From positions 1 to 64,000 of the forward strand of contig JAFGOY010000028.1 in the NCBI GenBank assembly GCA_016926255.1: a stretch of 64,000 bases of DNA. The letters run 5' to 3'. Made by a program: the position numbers and the translations under genes. The notes under the pieces were generated by a model. The model was not told the DNA's origin. It saw only the letters and a program-made list of their open reading frames with translations, and did no database searches. Source of the DNA: Anaerolineae bacterium. GTDB lineage: Bacteria > Chloroflexota > Anaerolineae > Aggregatilineales > UBA3940. Position 1 is the stretch's first letter. Every line of letters starts with the position of its first letter. This document shows positions 1 to 7,508 of the stretch, piece by piece.

Positions 1-225
1 CGGTCGGTTCTTCGGTCGGCTCAGCGGTGGGTTCCTCGGCGGGTTCAACAGTCGGTTCCTCAGTCGGCTCGGCGGTCGGCTCGGCGGTCGGCTCGACGGT
101 GGGTTCCTCAGTGGGTTCCTCGGTCGGCTCGGCGGTCGGCTCCTCAGTGGGTTCCTCGGTCGGTTCTTCGGTCGGCTCCTCCGTCGGTTCTTCGGTCGGC
201 GCGACGGTCGGCTCAGGTGTGCTGG
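1..225 (-). repeat. 12-base coding tandem repeat (EPTE-type)
   Basis: Units of gaaccgaccgaa-like sequence are repeated with small changes and encode EPTE, EPTA or EPTV. The array continues past the left edge. Such arrays change length easily by slippage. Confidence 0.85.
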
Positions 226-1210
226 TCTGATTGTTCTTGTTATTACCGCCATGATTGCCGTTGTTCTCATTGTTGTCGGCGACGGCGGGCTGAGTATCGT
301 CGGAGGGAGGCGTCGGGGGAGTCTGAGCGGACGATCCCCGGTTACTGCGCGCCCATATGCCAACCGCCTGCACCGTCGCGTTGTCGTCGGAGGCACCAGA
401 CTGGCCCACAAAACGGATCGCAAGCTGGCCATCAGAAACGGCGACATTGGCCGTTTCCTCGACCACGATCCCCATGCCACCGGCTTCGGCGGCGATATCG
501 AAGTCGTCAAGGATCAACCTGTCCTCGACCATGACGTCGAAGCGGCGGAACCCGGCCCCGTGAACGGGGTCGGCGAAGCGGATCATCACCATGTAGCTGC
601 CATTGGGCAGATCGAACAAATAGGAAAAGTCCTGACCATACGCCTGGCAGCGGTGGAGAGTCTGGCCCTGCGGATCGAGAAGCTGCCCGGAGAGATCGGA
701 AACCATCGGCGCGACGTCTTCGGAGACGGCGTTGTAATCGGTGCCGGAATAGCCCCAACCACCGGGTGCATACGGCTGATCGGCTTCCCAGGTGATCCCC
801 GACCAGGTGACACTGCCACATTGACCGACATTGACAAAGCGGGCATTGAGGTTCGACGCATTAGAGGTCGACGAACTGGTTTGCGATGTCAGGCCGGTTT
901 CTTCGATAATTCCAGTTTCCGGCGCGGCATCGGACTGCGCGGACTGATGAGCGCGCATGGCTGCCGGATCAGGTCCGCCGACGCCAAGTGGTGCTCCCGG
1001 TGCCATGGGAACCGGCGTCGCCGTGCCAAAGACGGCGGGATCGCTCCCGTAAGTGTAAAGCACAGCATGACTGCTGCCTACCGGCCCTCCATCCCGGTAA
1101 CTGCGAAAGACGATCCAGGCGGCGGTCAGCAGTATCAGGAGGATAACCGCCAGAAAAGCGGTCACCCAGGATGATTCATCCTTCCGTTTGAGTATTCGTG
1201 TTTGCCCCAT
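1..1210 (-). CDS. Malectin-domain membrane-anchored surface protein (C-terminus off window)
   Basis: Reading the minus strand from an ATG gives an uninterrupted frame that leaves the window, so the C-terminus is unseen. Residues 1-15 are charged (MGQTRILKRKDESSW), followed by one hydrophobic segment at about 16-35, so the protein is probably anchored with its body outside the cell. Residues about 124-285 resemble a malectin-type carbohydrate-binding fold (RFVNVGQCG..., GGWGYSGTDYN, SYMVMIRFADP, FDVMVEDRLILDDFDI, VAVSDGQLAIRF). A Gly/Asn-rich stretch then leads into at least 80 residues of EPT[E/A/V] repeats, a flexible acidic spacer written as a 12-base DNA repeat. Malectin domains bind di- or oligosaccharides; the ligand here is unknown. 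A wall-spanning adhesin or glycan receptor is plausible. The domain call is by motif recognition only. Confidence 0.75.
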   Translation of the reverse strand, partial: MGQTRILKRKDESSWVTAFLAVILLILLTAAWIVFRSYRDGGPVGSSHAVLYTYGSDPAVFGTATPVPMAPGAPLGVGGPDPAAMRAHQSAQSDAAPETGIIEETGLTSQTSSSTSNASNLNARFVNVGQCGSVTWSGITWEADQPYAPGGWGYSGTDYNAVSEDVAPMVSDLSGQLLDPQGQTLHRCQAYGQDFSYLFDLPNGSYMVMIRFADPVHGAGFRRFDVMVEDRLILDDFDIAAEAGGMGIVVEETANVAVSDGQLAIRFVGQSGASDDNATVQAVGIWARSNRGSSAQTPPTPPSDDTQPAVADNNENNGNHGGNNKNNQTSTPEPTVAPTEEPTEEPTEEPTEEPTEEPTAEPTEEPTEEPTVEPTAEPTAEPTEEPTVEPAEEPTAEPTEEPT

Positions 1211-1744
1211 ATTTTCCTATATCCCTATTCCATGCCATCCTTTCCCGGTCATCCCCTACCGGTATCTGGCGTAACAAACCGATCTCACCCCTAAGACCGG
1301 TTTGCCTTACTACATATTTACAGGCAGGTTCGCAAGGCCAGTAACGTACAGGATGTTCGAGAAATCAGACGACTCTGACGTAACCGAAAGTGTTTTTGAA
1401 TCGGACTATGAATTGTGAACGTCGTGGCGAAACCTGACCGATTTCACCGGTACCTGCTGAAGTCGTTCCCTATAAACGTCTTCATCCCTACACGTAAAAT
1501 CGTAATGGGACTCTGAAGCAGCGCCTATATGACTGAAGTACCGAAACGCGTTACAAAATCGTAACGAGGGAGGGGAAGGGAAAAAACGCAATGGGCGCGG
1601 AGTCCGGCAATCTTCAATTGCCAGGGAAAGAGCAACCAGCCGATGCTTATGGAGTTTTGCCAAGGCGAGGGGACTTAAGCCCTGAGCGTGAGAAGATGGG
1701 TTTGAGGGATCAAAATGGGGCTATACTTTGATCAGCACCGGGAA
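1211..1744. other. Intergenic, no gene recognised
   Basis: This stretch separates two minus-strand genes and should hold the promoter of the malectin gene. Short open frames here (for example minus 1406-1663, Arg/Pro-rich with no ribosome site) look like chance. I see no RNA gene or palindromic repeat apart from the terminator at its right end. Confidence 0.5.
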
Positions 1745-1782
1745 TCGAAAAGGGCGAGAGCGATCGGAGATCGCCCTCGCCC
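1745..1782 (-). terminator. Intrinsic terminator after the aminotransferase gene
   Basis: A 14-base stem (1752-1765 with 1769-1782, one mismatch, loop of three) is followed on the minus strand by TTTTCGATT. It starts about 22 bases after the aminotransferase stop codon. Confidence 0.8.
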
Positions 1783-1804
1783 CGAAAGGCAGTCTACAGG
1801 AAGA

Positions 1805-2938
1805 TCAGGCGAGCGGTTCGACGTCGTTGGCGGTCATGAACTCCCTGACGGCGTCGACGACGTATTCGATCTGCTCGGCGGTGATCGTCTCGAACATGGG
1901 CAACGAGACAAGCTGGCTGGCAATCGTCTCGGTCACCGGGAAGGCACCGGCCTTGAGGCCGAGATGCGCGTAAGCGGGCTGGAGATGGATCGGGATCGGG
2001 TAGTGGATGCCCGCGCCGATATTACGCTCGGAGAGGAAATCGATCAGGGCATCGCGCTGGTTGACCCGGATCACGTAGAGATGCCAGACCGGCACAGCAT
2101 AATCGGCAGTTTCCGGCACGATCACGCCGCTGCCCGCAAGCAACTCGTTATACAACGCGGCGGCTTTACGGCGGGCTTCGTTCCAACCGGCCAGATGCTT
2201 GAGCTTGACATCGAGGATCGCCGCCTGGAGCGAGTCGATGCGGTGGTTGTAGCCCAGCAGGTCGTGGTGATACTTCTTCGACTGGCCGACGTTGCGCAGG
2301 ATGCGGATCGTCTCGGCGACCTGCTCGTCGCCGGTGGTGACCATCCCTGCATCGCCGAACGCGCCGAGGTTTTTGGCCGGGTAGAAACTGAACGCGGCGG
2401 CATCGCCCATTGTTCCGGCAGGACGGCCTTTGTAAGTCGCGCCGTGCGCCTGGCAGGCATCCTCGACGACGACCAGGTTGTGCTGCTTCGCCAGTTCGAG
2501 GATCGGGTCCATGTCAGCGGGATGGCCGTAAAGATGAACGGGGATGATCGCCTTCGTCTTTGGCGTGATCGCCTTCTTCGCAGCTTCGACATCGATGGTA
2601 TGGGTGACCGGGTCGCAGTCGACCAGGATGGGGGTGGCCCCATTGTAGGAGATCGCCAGAACAGTGGCGATGAAAGTGTTGGCCGCTGTGATGACCTCAT
2701 CGCCGGGGCCGATGTTCAGCGCGCGGAGGGCCAACTCAAGCGCGGATGTGCCGTTGTCGACGCCGATGGCGTATTTGGCCGTCGTAAAGGCGGCGAAGTT
2801 TTCTTCAAACCGGCTGACATTACCACCCAGAATAAAAGCCGTGTTTTGCACGACGTTGGATATCGCCTTGTCGATCTCGTCCATGAACGGTTCAATCTGA
2901 GCCTTAAGATCGACAAATGGCACTTTTGTAACGGTCAT
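1805..2938 (-). CDS. DegT/DnrJ/EryC1/StrS-family sugar aminotransferase
   Basis: A PLP enzyme that aminates a keto-sugar nucleotide for surface glycan synthesis. The 377-residue length fits the family. Visible motifs: DNGTSALELALRAL (61-74, cofactor phosphate region), VVVEDACQAHGA (Asp160 contacts the pyridine nitrogen) and SFYPAKNLGAFGD with Lys189 as the Schiff-base lysine. The start was set at the ATG preceded by AGGGGAGG at good spacing rather than at an upstream in-frame ATG that would add 22 residues. The gene lies downstream of an oxidoreductase and a phosphosugar transferase on the same strand. An oxidoreductase/aminotransferase pair of this kind is known from WlbA/WlbC (WbpB/WbpE) synthesis of 3-amino-sugar nucleotides; the exact sugar is inference. 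Confidence 0.92.
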   Translation of the reverse strand: MTVTKVPFVDLKAQIEPFMDEIDKAISNVVQNTAFILGGNVSRFEENFAAFTTAKYAIGVDNGTSALELALRALNIGPGDEVITAANTFIATVLAISYNGATPILVDCDPVTHTIDVEAAKKAITPKTKAIIPVHLYGHPADMDPILELAKQHNLVVVEDACQAHGATYKGRPAGTMGDAAAFSFYPAKNLGAFGDAGMVTTGDEQVAETIRILRNVGQSKKYHHDLLGYNHRIDSLQAAILDVKLKHLAGWNEARRKAAALYNELLAGSGVIVPETADYAVPVWHLYVIRVNQRDALIDFLSERNIGAGIHYPIPIHLQPAYAHLGLKAGAFPVTETIASQLVSLPMFETITAEQIEYVVDAVREFMTANDVEPLA

Positions 2939-3066
2939 AGAGCCTCCCCTTTTTTGAATACCTGATAAAACAAACTGGCCTACATGGATTGTAGGCCAGC
3001 ACAATTATTTATTCAATTCGATCCGGGTTACTGCACGTATTTGCGCCCTGGAGCAGCGGATTACTG

Positions 3067-3097
3067 AACCCGGCGCTGAAGCACCGGGCAAAAATCG
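3067..3097. repeat. CCCGG/CCGGG hairpin repeat, copy 1
   Basis: A CCCGG...CCGGG stem with an inner GCT/AGC pairing is followed by AAAATCGG. Related copies occur at 13049 and 41505 with a different inner stem. Confidence 0.55.
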
Positions 3098-3155
3098 GAT
3101 AGGACGCAATGCGCCGAATCACCCCGAATGCCCCAGACAACGAATACCCTCTGCG

Positions 3156-4208
3156 TTATTTCGCGGCCTGTTCTGCGACACTACTCAACGGGGCCGACTC
3201 GTACATCTGGCGCTCCCCGTGACAGGCAAGAGAACGCTCGGCGGCTTCGAGAAGCCGGACGATCCGCAGCCCACTCCGGCCATCGGAGAGAGGGCGATCA
3301 CCGTTCTTGATACAGTCGACAAAATGCTGGCACTCGATGCGCAGCGGCTCGGTGAAATGGATGTAGGGAGCGGTCACGTCGCCGTAGCGATAGCTGCATT
3401 GGAAGTCGCCAAAAGAGTCAGTGTAAGGCAGCTTTTCGACGCCCTTGTCGTAGATTTTGATCTTCTCCAGGTTTTCGAGATCGTCGTAAATCAGCATCTT
3501 CTTGCTGCCGACAATCGTGATCTTGCGCACCTTCGAAGGGTCGAGCCAGCTTACATGGACATGCGCCAGGATGTTGCCGGGGAATTCGAGATGCATATAG
3601 GCGACATCGGTTTTGCCTTCGAAGATGTTGGCTCCACCATCGGCCTTGATGCTGATCGGGTCCTGGCCGATCAGGTAATGGAGGATCGACAGATCATGCG
3701 GGGCGAGGTCCCACAGCACATCAAGATCGCGCTGGAACAGCCCAAGATTGACACGAACGGCGTCGATGTAGAGGATATCGCCGATCTCGCCACTGTCGAT
3801 CAGTTCTTTCACCTTGCGGACGGCAGGATTGTATTCAAAGGTATGGCCGACCATCAGGACGAGGCCATGCGATTCGGCATACTCGACCATCTCCTGCCCC
3901 TGGGCGCTGTCGAGTGTCAGCGGTTTTTCGACAAACGTGTGCAGTCCATGCTGAAGGCAGTCCATGGCGATTTTGTAATGCGTTGCGGGAGGTGTGGCGA
4001 TGACCACCGCCTGGATGCCCATATCGAAAAAGTCTCGATAGTCATTGGTTGTTTCAAGACATGAGTAAAGCGACCTGACATGGTCAAGCCGCTCATCACG
4101 TTTATCGGCAACAGCAACGACTTCGGAATCGGGAAGATAATGAAGATTGCGTAGGAGATTAGGCCCCCAATAGCCTGTACCAATTACACCAACCCTGATC
4201 TGGTCCAC
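3156..4208 (-). CDS. Gfo/Idh/MocA-family NAD(P)-dependent oxidoreductase
   Basis: A 350-residue protein with an N-terminal Rossmann fold: VGVIGTGYWGPN (7-18) is the dinucleotide-binding loop and the following VVAVADK ends the second strand. The family catalytic motif is EKP at 94-96 (Lys95). Later comes GHTFEYNPAV and the WDLAPHDLSILHYL segment typical of WlbA/WbpB-like members that oxidise C3 of UDP-N-acetyl-glucosaminuronate. It lies 21 bases after the phosphosugar transferase and 217 bases before the aminotransferase. Together these suggest synthesis of an amino-uronic or amino-deoxy sugar for an exported glycan. Substrate identity is inference. Confidence 0.9.
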   Translation of the reverse strand: MDQIRVGVIGTGYWGPNLLRNLHYLPDSEVVAVADKRDERLDHVRSLYSCLETTNDYRDFFDMGIQAVVIATPPATHYKIAMDCLQHGLHTFVEKPLTLDSAQGQEMVEYAESHGLVLMVGHTFEYNPAVRKVKELIDSGEIGDILYIDAVRVNLGLFQRDLDVLWDLAPHDLSILHYLIGQDPISIKADGGANIFEGKTDVAYMHLEFPGNILAHVHVSWLDPSKVRKITIVGSKKMLIYDDLENLEKIKIYDKGVEKLPYTDSFGDFQCSYRYGDVTAPYIHFTEPLRIECQHFVDCIKNGDRPLSDGRSGLRIVRLLEAAERSLACHGERQMYESAPLSSVAEQAAK

Positions 4209-4229
4209 GTTTTTTCACTCCGTTATTAA

Positions 4230-4988
4230 CTATTCAGCACCTTTACCGGCGATAATAACCAACGGCGTAGCAATAAGAATTTTGATATCTTTCCAGAATG
4301 ACTGGTTCATCGCATACTCGATGTCGAGACTGACCATCTCATCGAACAGGGAGGAGCTGCGCGCCGTAACCTGCCACAGACCGGTCAGACCGGGCTTGGC
4401 TTCCAGGCGGAGGCGGTGCCAGGGCTGGTACATCTCGACTTCGTAGGGGATGGCAGGGCGCGGCCCGACCATACTCATATTGCCGACGAAAACGTTCCAA
4501 AACTGGGGAAGCTCGTCAAGGCTGGACTTGCGCAGGAACCTGCCGATCCGGGTGACACGCGGGTCGTTGACGATCTTGTATTTATTGTCTTCGCTCGTCC
4601 TGCCGTGTTGAAGCTCCTTCATCTTCGCCAGGTCGTTGTTAATATAGGCACGCATGAAGGCGCGGTGGTTCGAATTGCTGTTGTTGTGGCGCATCGTGCG
4701 GAACTTGTAGAACGTGAAGTGACGGGTTTCCGAACGATACCCGCCCTTCGTCCAATAGAGATGCGATCCGACCCGCTGCTGAGAGAAGAGCACCGGCCCG
4801 TCTGATTCGAGTTTAATCAGGACAGAGATCACGAGCATAAGCGGAGACAGGAAGATAAGAGCAAGCGACGATATAAAGAGGTCGAGCAGACGTTTGCTGA
4901 TCCAGTAAACTCGAGTGACCGATATTGATGTCGCATCAGCCTGAGATCTGATGCTGGTTATAAACTGCGTCGTAGAACTATTTGCCAT
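4230..4988 (-). CDS. Polyprenyl-phosphate sugar-1-phosphate transferase (bacterial sugar transferase family)
   Basis: An initiating glycosyltransferase that moves a sugar phosphate to undecaprenyl phosphate at the cytoplasmic membrane, starting glycan assembly. One hydrophobic helix follows the entry motif [19 protein letters not shown] (about residues 37-65). Family motifs follow in order: [61 protein letters not shown]. The 252-residue length and roughly 36-residue N-terminal lead are slightly longer than the minimal PglC form. The start is the ATG preceded by GAGGGGAATACAAA; an in-frame GTG nine codons upstream is less likely. It is the first gene of the glycan cluster. Confidence 0.93.
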   Translation of the reverse strand: MANSSTTQFITSIRSQADATSISVTRVYWISKRLLDLFISSLALIFLSPLMLVISVLIKLESDGPVLFSQQRVGSHLYWTKGGYRSETRHFTFYKFRTMRHNNSNSNHRAFMRAYINNDLAKMKELQHGRTSEDNKYKIVNDPRVTRIGRFLRKSSLDELPQFWNVFVGNMSMVGPRPAIPYEVEMYQPWHRLRLEAKPGLTGLWQVTARSSSLFDEMVSLDIEYAMNQSFWKDIKILIATPLVIIAGKGAE

Positions 4989-5188
4989 TTTGTATTCCCC
5001 TCGACATGATTCCACTAAGACATTTAAATAAACAACTTGACTGCCAGAACCAATTTTGCGGTCAGAAAGCCAGGGAAACTACAAATTGAACAAAAATTGT
5101 ATAATTACGGTGGCCCGCACCCTGGCCGCGTTGATCACTCGATCAGCGGTTGGCTTCTGACAGCCTGAACAACCATGATTGTTATAAT

Positions 5189-5375
5189 TCTGTAACTATT
5201 TTGGAGGGCTATCCGTTGATCAACATCAAGGGTGATGTTATTATGAGGATAGCTACTCCGATGAACGATTCCCTCTTTCGCGGAACAGTGAGTTTTGCAG
5301 CAACTTGTGTTCCTGTTTCATTCGGAGAACCCTGGATAAGGAGCCGGTTATTTGTTGATAATCGGCTCTTTTTAT
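5189..5375 (+). ncRNA. Candidate small RNA ending at an orphan terminator
   Basis: The 3' end is defined by the terminator at 5341-5375 and the 5' side by TATAAT at 5183-5188, whose -35 box is weak. No coding gene on this strand explains the terminator. The sequence matches no RNA family I recognise. The 5' boundary is a guess. Confidence 0.25.
5341..5375 (+). terminator. Orphan intrinsic terminator
   Basis: GAGCCGGTTAT pairs with ATAATCGGCTC (11 pairs including one G-U, loop TTGTTG) and is followed by TTTTTAT on the plus strand. The nearest genes on both sides are on the minus strand. Confidence 0.75.
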
Positions 5376-5810
5376 GTTCCCATAAGGCCCTTCTGGTTTT
5401 ATCAGTGATAATTATTGCCCAGTCCCCCCTTTCACCTGGCCGGTTGGCAGAAAGCCTCAACATGGCGAACTGACGTCCTTTACAGACACGCGGACAGACA
5501 GACATATCACTTTAGTTTTAAATCGGGGAGCGCTCTCAACTTTAGAGATTTGTGGCTATCTATATAAAAAATTGCAAATAAGTACCGACAAAAATCTGTA
5601 ACTTCTTTGTAACGCTCTACCCCGTCTGAATGTAGTTTACCACAAAGGTTACTTGTTACTACCTAAAGTATATGAAGTTTTTGTGAAGGTTTCTACAATA
5701 TTTAAAACGGTCTACTCTTTTATAACCTAATATAAACCAAACACATATCTCAGATAACCATCAGATCAGGGGAAGGAGGGGAAAGGACGGACTCGCCGGG
5801 GATGAGACCC

Positions 5811-6467
5811 TCATGTCGATGCCGGATTTCCAGAGACGGTGACTTCGATTCGCTCTTTGCCCCGCCCCGGATTTTTCCGCCTGAGGGCGATCGCGCCGAC
5901 CTCGCCGGTGGTTCGAAGGTGGGTACCGCCGCAGGGCACGCGGGCGAAGCCCTTGATTTCCCAGTAACGCTCTTCTCTGGCTTCATCGCTAAAGGCGCTG
6001 ATGATCGGGTGATCGGCGGTGATGAGGGCGTCGGCCCGCTGCTGGATATCCGGGAATACTTCCGATATGTTTCCATCCCAGGCGAAATCGAGGCGTGCCT
6101 TGTCGGGGGCAATATGCGCACCGATCTTCTCGATCCCCGGCAGGGTTTGATAAACCAGTTCCAGGACGATCTCGGCGGCGAAGTGGAGACGCATCAAGGC
6201 GTATCGGCGCTCCCAATCGATTGAGACTATAACCAAGTCGCCGGGGGCCAGACCGTGATCGGGCGGCAGCGTACAGCGGATCGACGTGCCGACTTTTTCC
6301 GCCCGCAGGACGGGATATCCGCCAATTGTGCCCATGTCGCTTTCCTGACCGCCGGAGAAGGCATAGAAGATCGTTTTGGACAGGGTGATATCGCCGCCAT
6401 CGACGGCGGCGACCCGCGTTTCCAGTTCGGTGCGATAGGGATCGAGCCAGAAGATTTTATCGGTCAT
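5811..6467 (-). CDS. AlaX-type alanyl-tRNA editing domain protein
   Basis: A 218-residue stand-alone protein of the threonyl/alanyl-tRNA synthetase second-additional-domain family, which hydrolyses mischarged tRNA(Ala). Visible features: FYAFSGGQESDMGTIGG (34-50, the usual 'GGQ.xDxG' region) and the C-terminal zinc motif CGGTH (Cys179, His183). The N-terminal zinc motif normally reads HxxxH; here it is H95-F-A-A-E99, so the second histidine is glutamate. Glu can bind zinc, so this may be a lineage variant rather than a dead enzyme. No clear Shine-Dalgarno sequence precedes the ATG. It lies 42 bases after the methylglyoxal synthase gene on the same strand and is probably co-transcribed. Confidence 0.82.
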   Translation of the reverse strand: MTDKIFWLDPYRTELETRVAAVDGGDITLSKTIFYAFSGGQESDMGTIGGYPVLRAEKVGTSIRCTLPPDHGLAPGDLVIVSIDWERRYALMRLHFAAEIVLELVYQTLPGIEKIGAHIAPDKARLDFAWDGNISEVFPDIQQRADALITADHPIISAFSDEAREERYWEIKGFARVPCGGTHLRTTGEVGAIALRRKNPGRGKERIEVTVSGNPAST

Positions 6468-6509
6468 AGGACGAACCTGCAGCTATCGATCAAACAGGCT
6501 GGGAGATTC

Positions 6510-6875
6510 CTACAGATCGCCAGCGAGGAGCAGTTGGGCGGTCGCCGGGTTGGTGGCAAGGGGCGTGTTGTGGACATTGCACAGCCGGAGCAGCGTCCGG
6601 ATGTCGGGGTCGTGGGGATGCTTGGCGAGTTCGTCGACAAAAAAGATGACGGCTGAAACCTGCTTGGTAGCGACCTTTGCCGCGATCTGAACGTCACCAC
6701 CGACCGGGCCGCTGAACATACGCTCGACTTCAAGGCCAGTGTTCTCGGCGATCATGCCGCCGGTGGTGCCGGTAGCGACCAGGTGAAAGGTTTGCAGTTT
6801 ATCCTTGTACTGCTTGACGAACTCAAGCATTTCGCTTTTCTTGCCATCGTGGGCGATCAGAGCGATGGTTTTCAT
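6510..6875 (-). CDS. mgsA: Methylglyoxal synthase
   Basis: Converts dihydroxyacetone phosphate to methylglyoxal and phosphate, a bypass of lower glycolysis when phosphate is limiting. The 121-residue product starts MKTIALIAHDGKK after AAGGAGG; an upstream in-frame start would add 40 unlikely residues. Family landmarks: ATGTTGG (34-40, phosphate loop), SGPVGGDVQI with Asp61, FFVDEL with Asp81, and HPHDPD with His88 and Asp91. These match E. coli Asp71, Asp91, His98 and Asp101. It is shorter than E. coli MgsA (152 residues) but contains the whole catalytic core. AlaX follows 42 bases downstream. Confidence 0.92.
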   Translation of the reverse strand: MKTIALIAHDGKKSEMLEFVKQYKDKLQTFHLVATGTTGGMIAENTGLEVERMFSGPVGGDVQIAAKVATKQVSAVIFFVDELAKHPHDPDIRTLLRLCNVHNTPLATNPATAQLLLAGDL

Positions 6876-6981
6876 CGGGCCTCCTTCGGCTGGTGGGGAG
6901 CAGATTAATAAGTGAGTTTTACCACAGACGGGCCAGATTGCATAGATGGGTTTACCGCGAATTGATGGGCGGAAACGCACA

Positions 6982-7098
6982 GGCACCTCCACCACCCTAC
7001 TCCACCCCCTACGTCCGACCTGCGGTCATGGGCGAATTGACGAGCCAATTCGCTTAAGCAATTGCACAGCAATTGCCTCCTCCTTTCAGGAGGCAGAT
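6982..7098. repeat. Composite palindromic repeat (CACCCCCT...CTTTCAGGAGGCAGA), with extra hairpins
   Basis: The outer parts match the composite repeats at 28448, 32806 and 62482 (CCACCCCCT ... CCTCCTTTCAGGAGGCAGA). Between them lie further inverted repeats (CGAATTG...CAATTCG and GCAATTGC...GCAATTGC) not present in the other copies. Confidence 0.6.
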
Positions 7099-7109
7099 GA
7101 GGGCCAGGA

Positions 7110-7508
7110 TCAGGCTGCGGTGGTTTCCGGGGGGTCGGGGGCAAGTGGGAGAGATACGGTGAAGGTACTGCCCTCATCGACAGTGCTCTCGACGCGAATT
7201 TCTCCATTGTGGCCTTCGACGATCAGTTTGCAGATGGTCAGCCCCAGCCCGGTGCCGCCAATCGCCCGGTTGGAGATGTCGACGCGATAGAAACGCTCGA
7301 AAACATGCAACAGGTGTTCGGCAGGGATGCCCAAACCGGTATCCTCGATACTGATCTCGGCGCTGCTGCCGTTGACAACTCCGCGTATCACAATGGTTCC
7401 GCCATCAGGTGAATACTTGACCGCATTGGAAAGCAGATTGGTGAGCACCTGAGAAAGCCGGAGCGGATCACCCGCGACCATCAGCCGGGGGGGGAAGGTC
7501 GTCGACAA
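7110..7508 (-). pseudogene. C-terminal ATPase part of the frameshifted histidine kinase
   Basis: This frame encodes the catalytic HATPase domain that the upstream kinase frame lacks: N-box QVLTNLLSNAVKYSPDGG, G1 IEDTGLGIP, F-box FERFYRVD, G2 GGTGLGLTICK, and the closing GSTFTVSLPLAP. It overlaps the end of the preceding frame at a run of eight C (plus-strand G7487-7494). Removing one C gives a continuous join (...DDLPPRLMVAGDPLRL...). It has no start site of its own worth trusting. Either the gene carries a real frameshift, or the homopolymer length is a sequencing error and the true gene spans 7110-9804. Confidence 0.8.

Larger units (their letters stand above)
4989..5810. other. Long intergenic region with an orphan plus-strand terminator
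   Basis: This 820-base gap between minus-strand genes includes the promoter region of the glycan cluster. It is AT-rich from about 5500 to 5760. It contains two TATAAT hexamers (5100-5105 and 5183-5188) and a strong plus-strand terminator at 5341-5375 that serves no recognised plus-strand gene. Open frames here (plus 5150-5473, minus 5209-5505) have poor start contexts and no recognisable protein. Confidence 0.55.

Noticed and set aside
27..230. Plus-strand frame of Gly-Ser-Val repeats (GSSVGSSVGS)
   Set aside because: It is the antisense of the EPTE repeat of the malectin gene; the minus frame continues into a domain and a membrane helix.
1406..1663. Minus-strand 85-codon frame in the first gap
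   Set aside because: No ribosome site, Arg/Pro/Ser-rich, no similarity I can name.
1715..2965. Plus-strand frame of 416 codons
   Set aside because: Antisense to the DegT aminotransferase, whose catalytic motifs and ribosome site are unmistakable.
5150..5505. Short frames on both strands over the orphan terminator
   Set aside because: Poor starts, and they read through a clear terminator hairpin.
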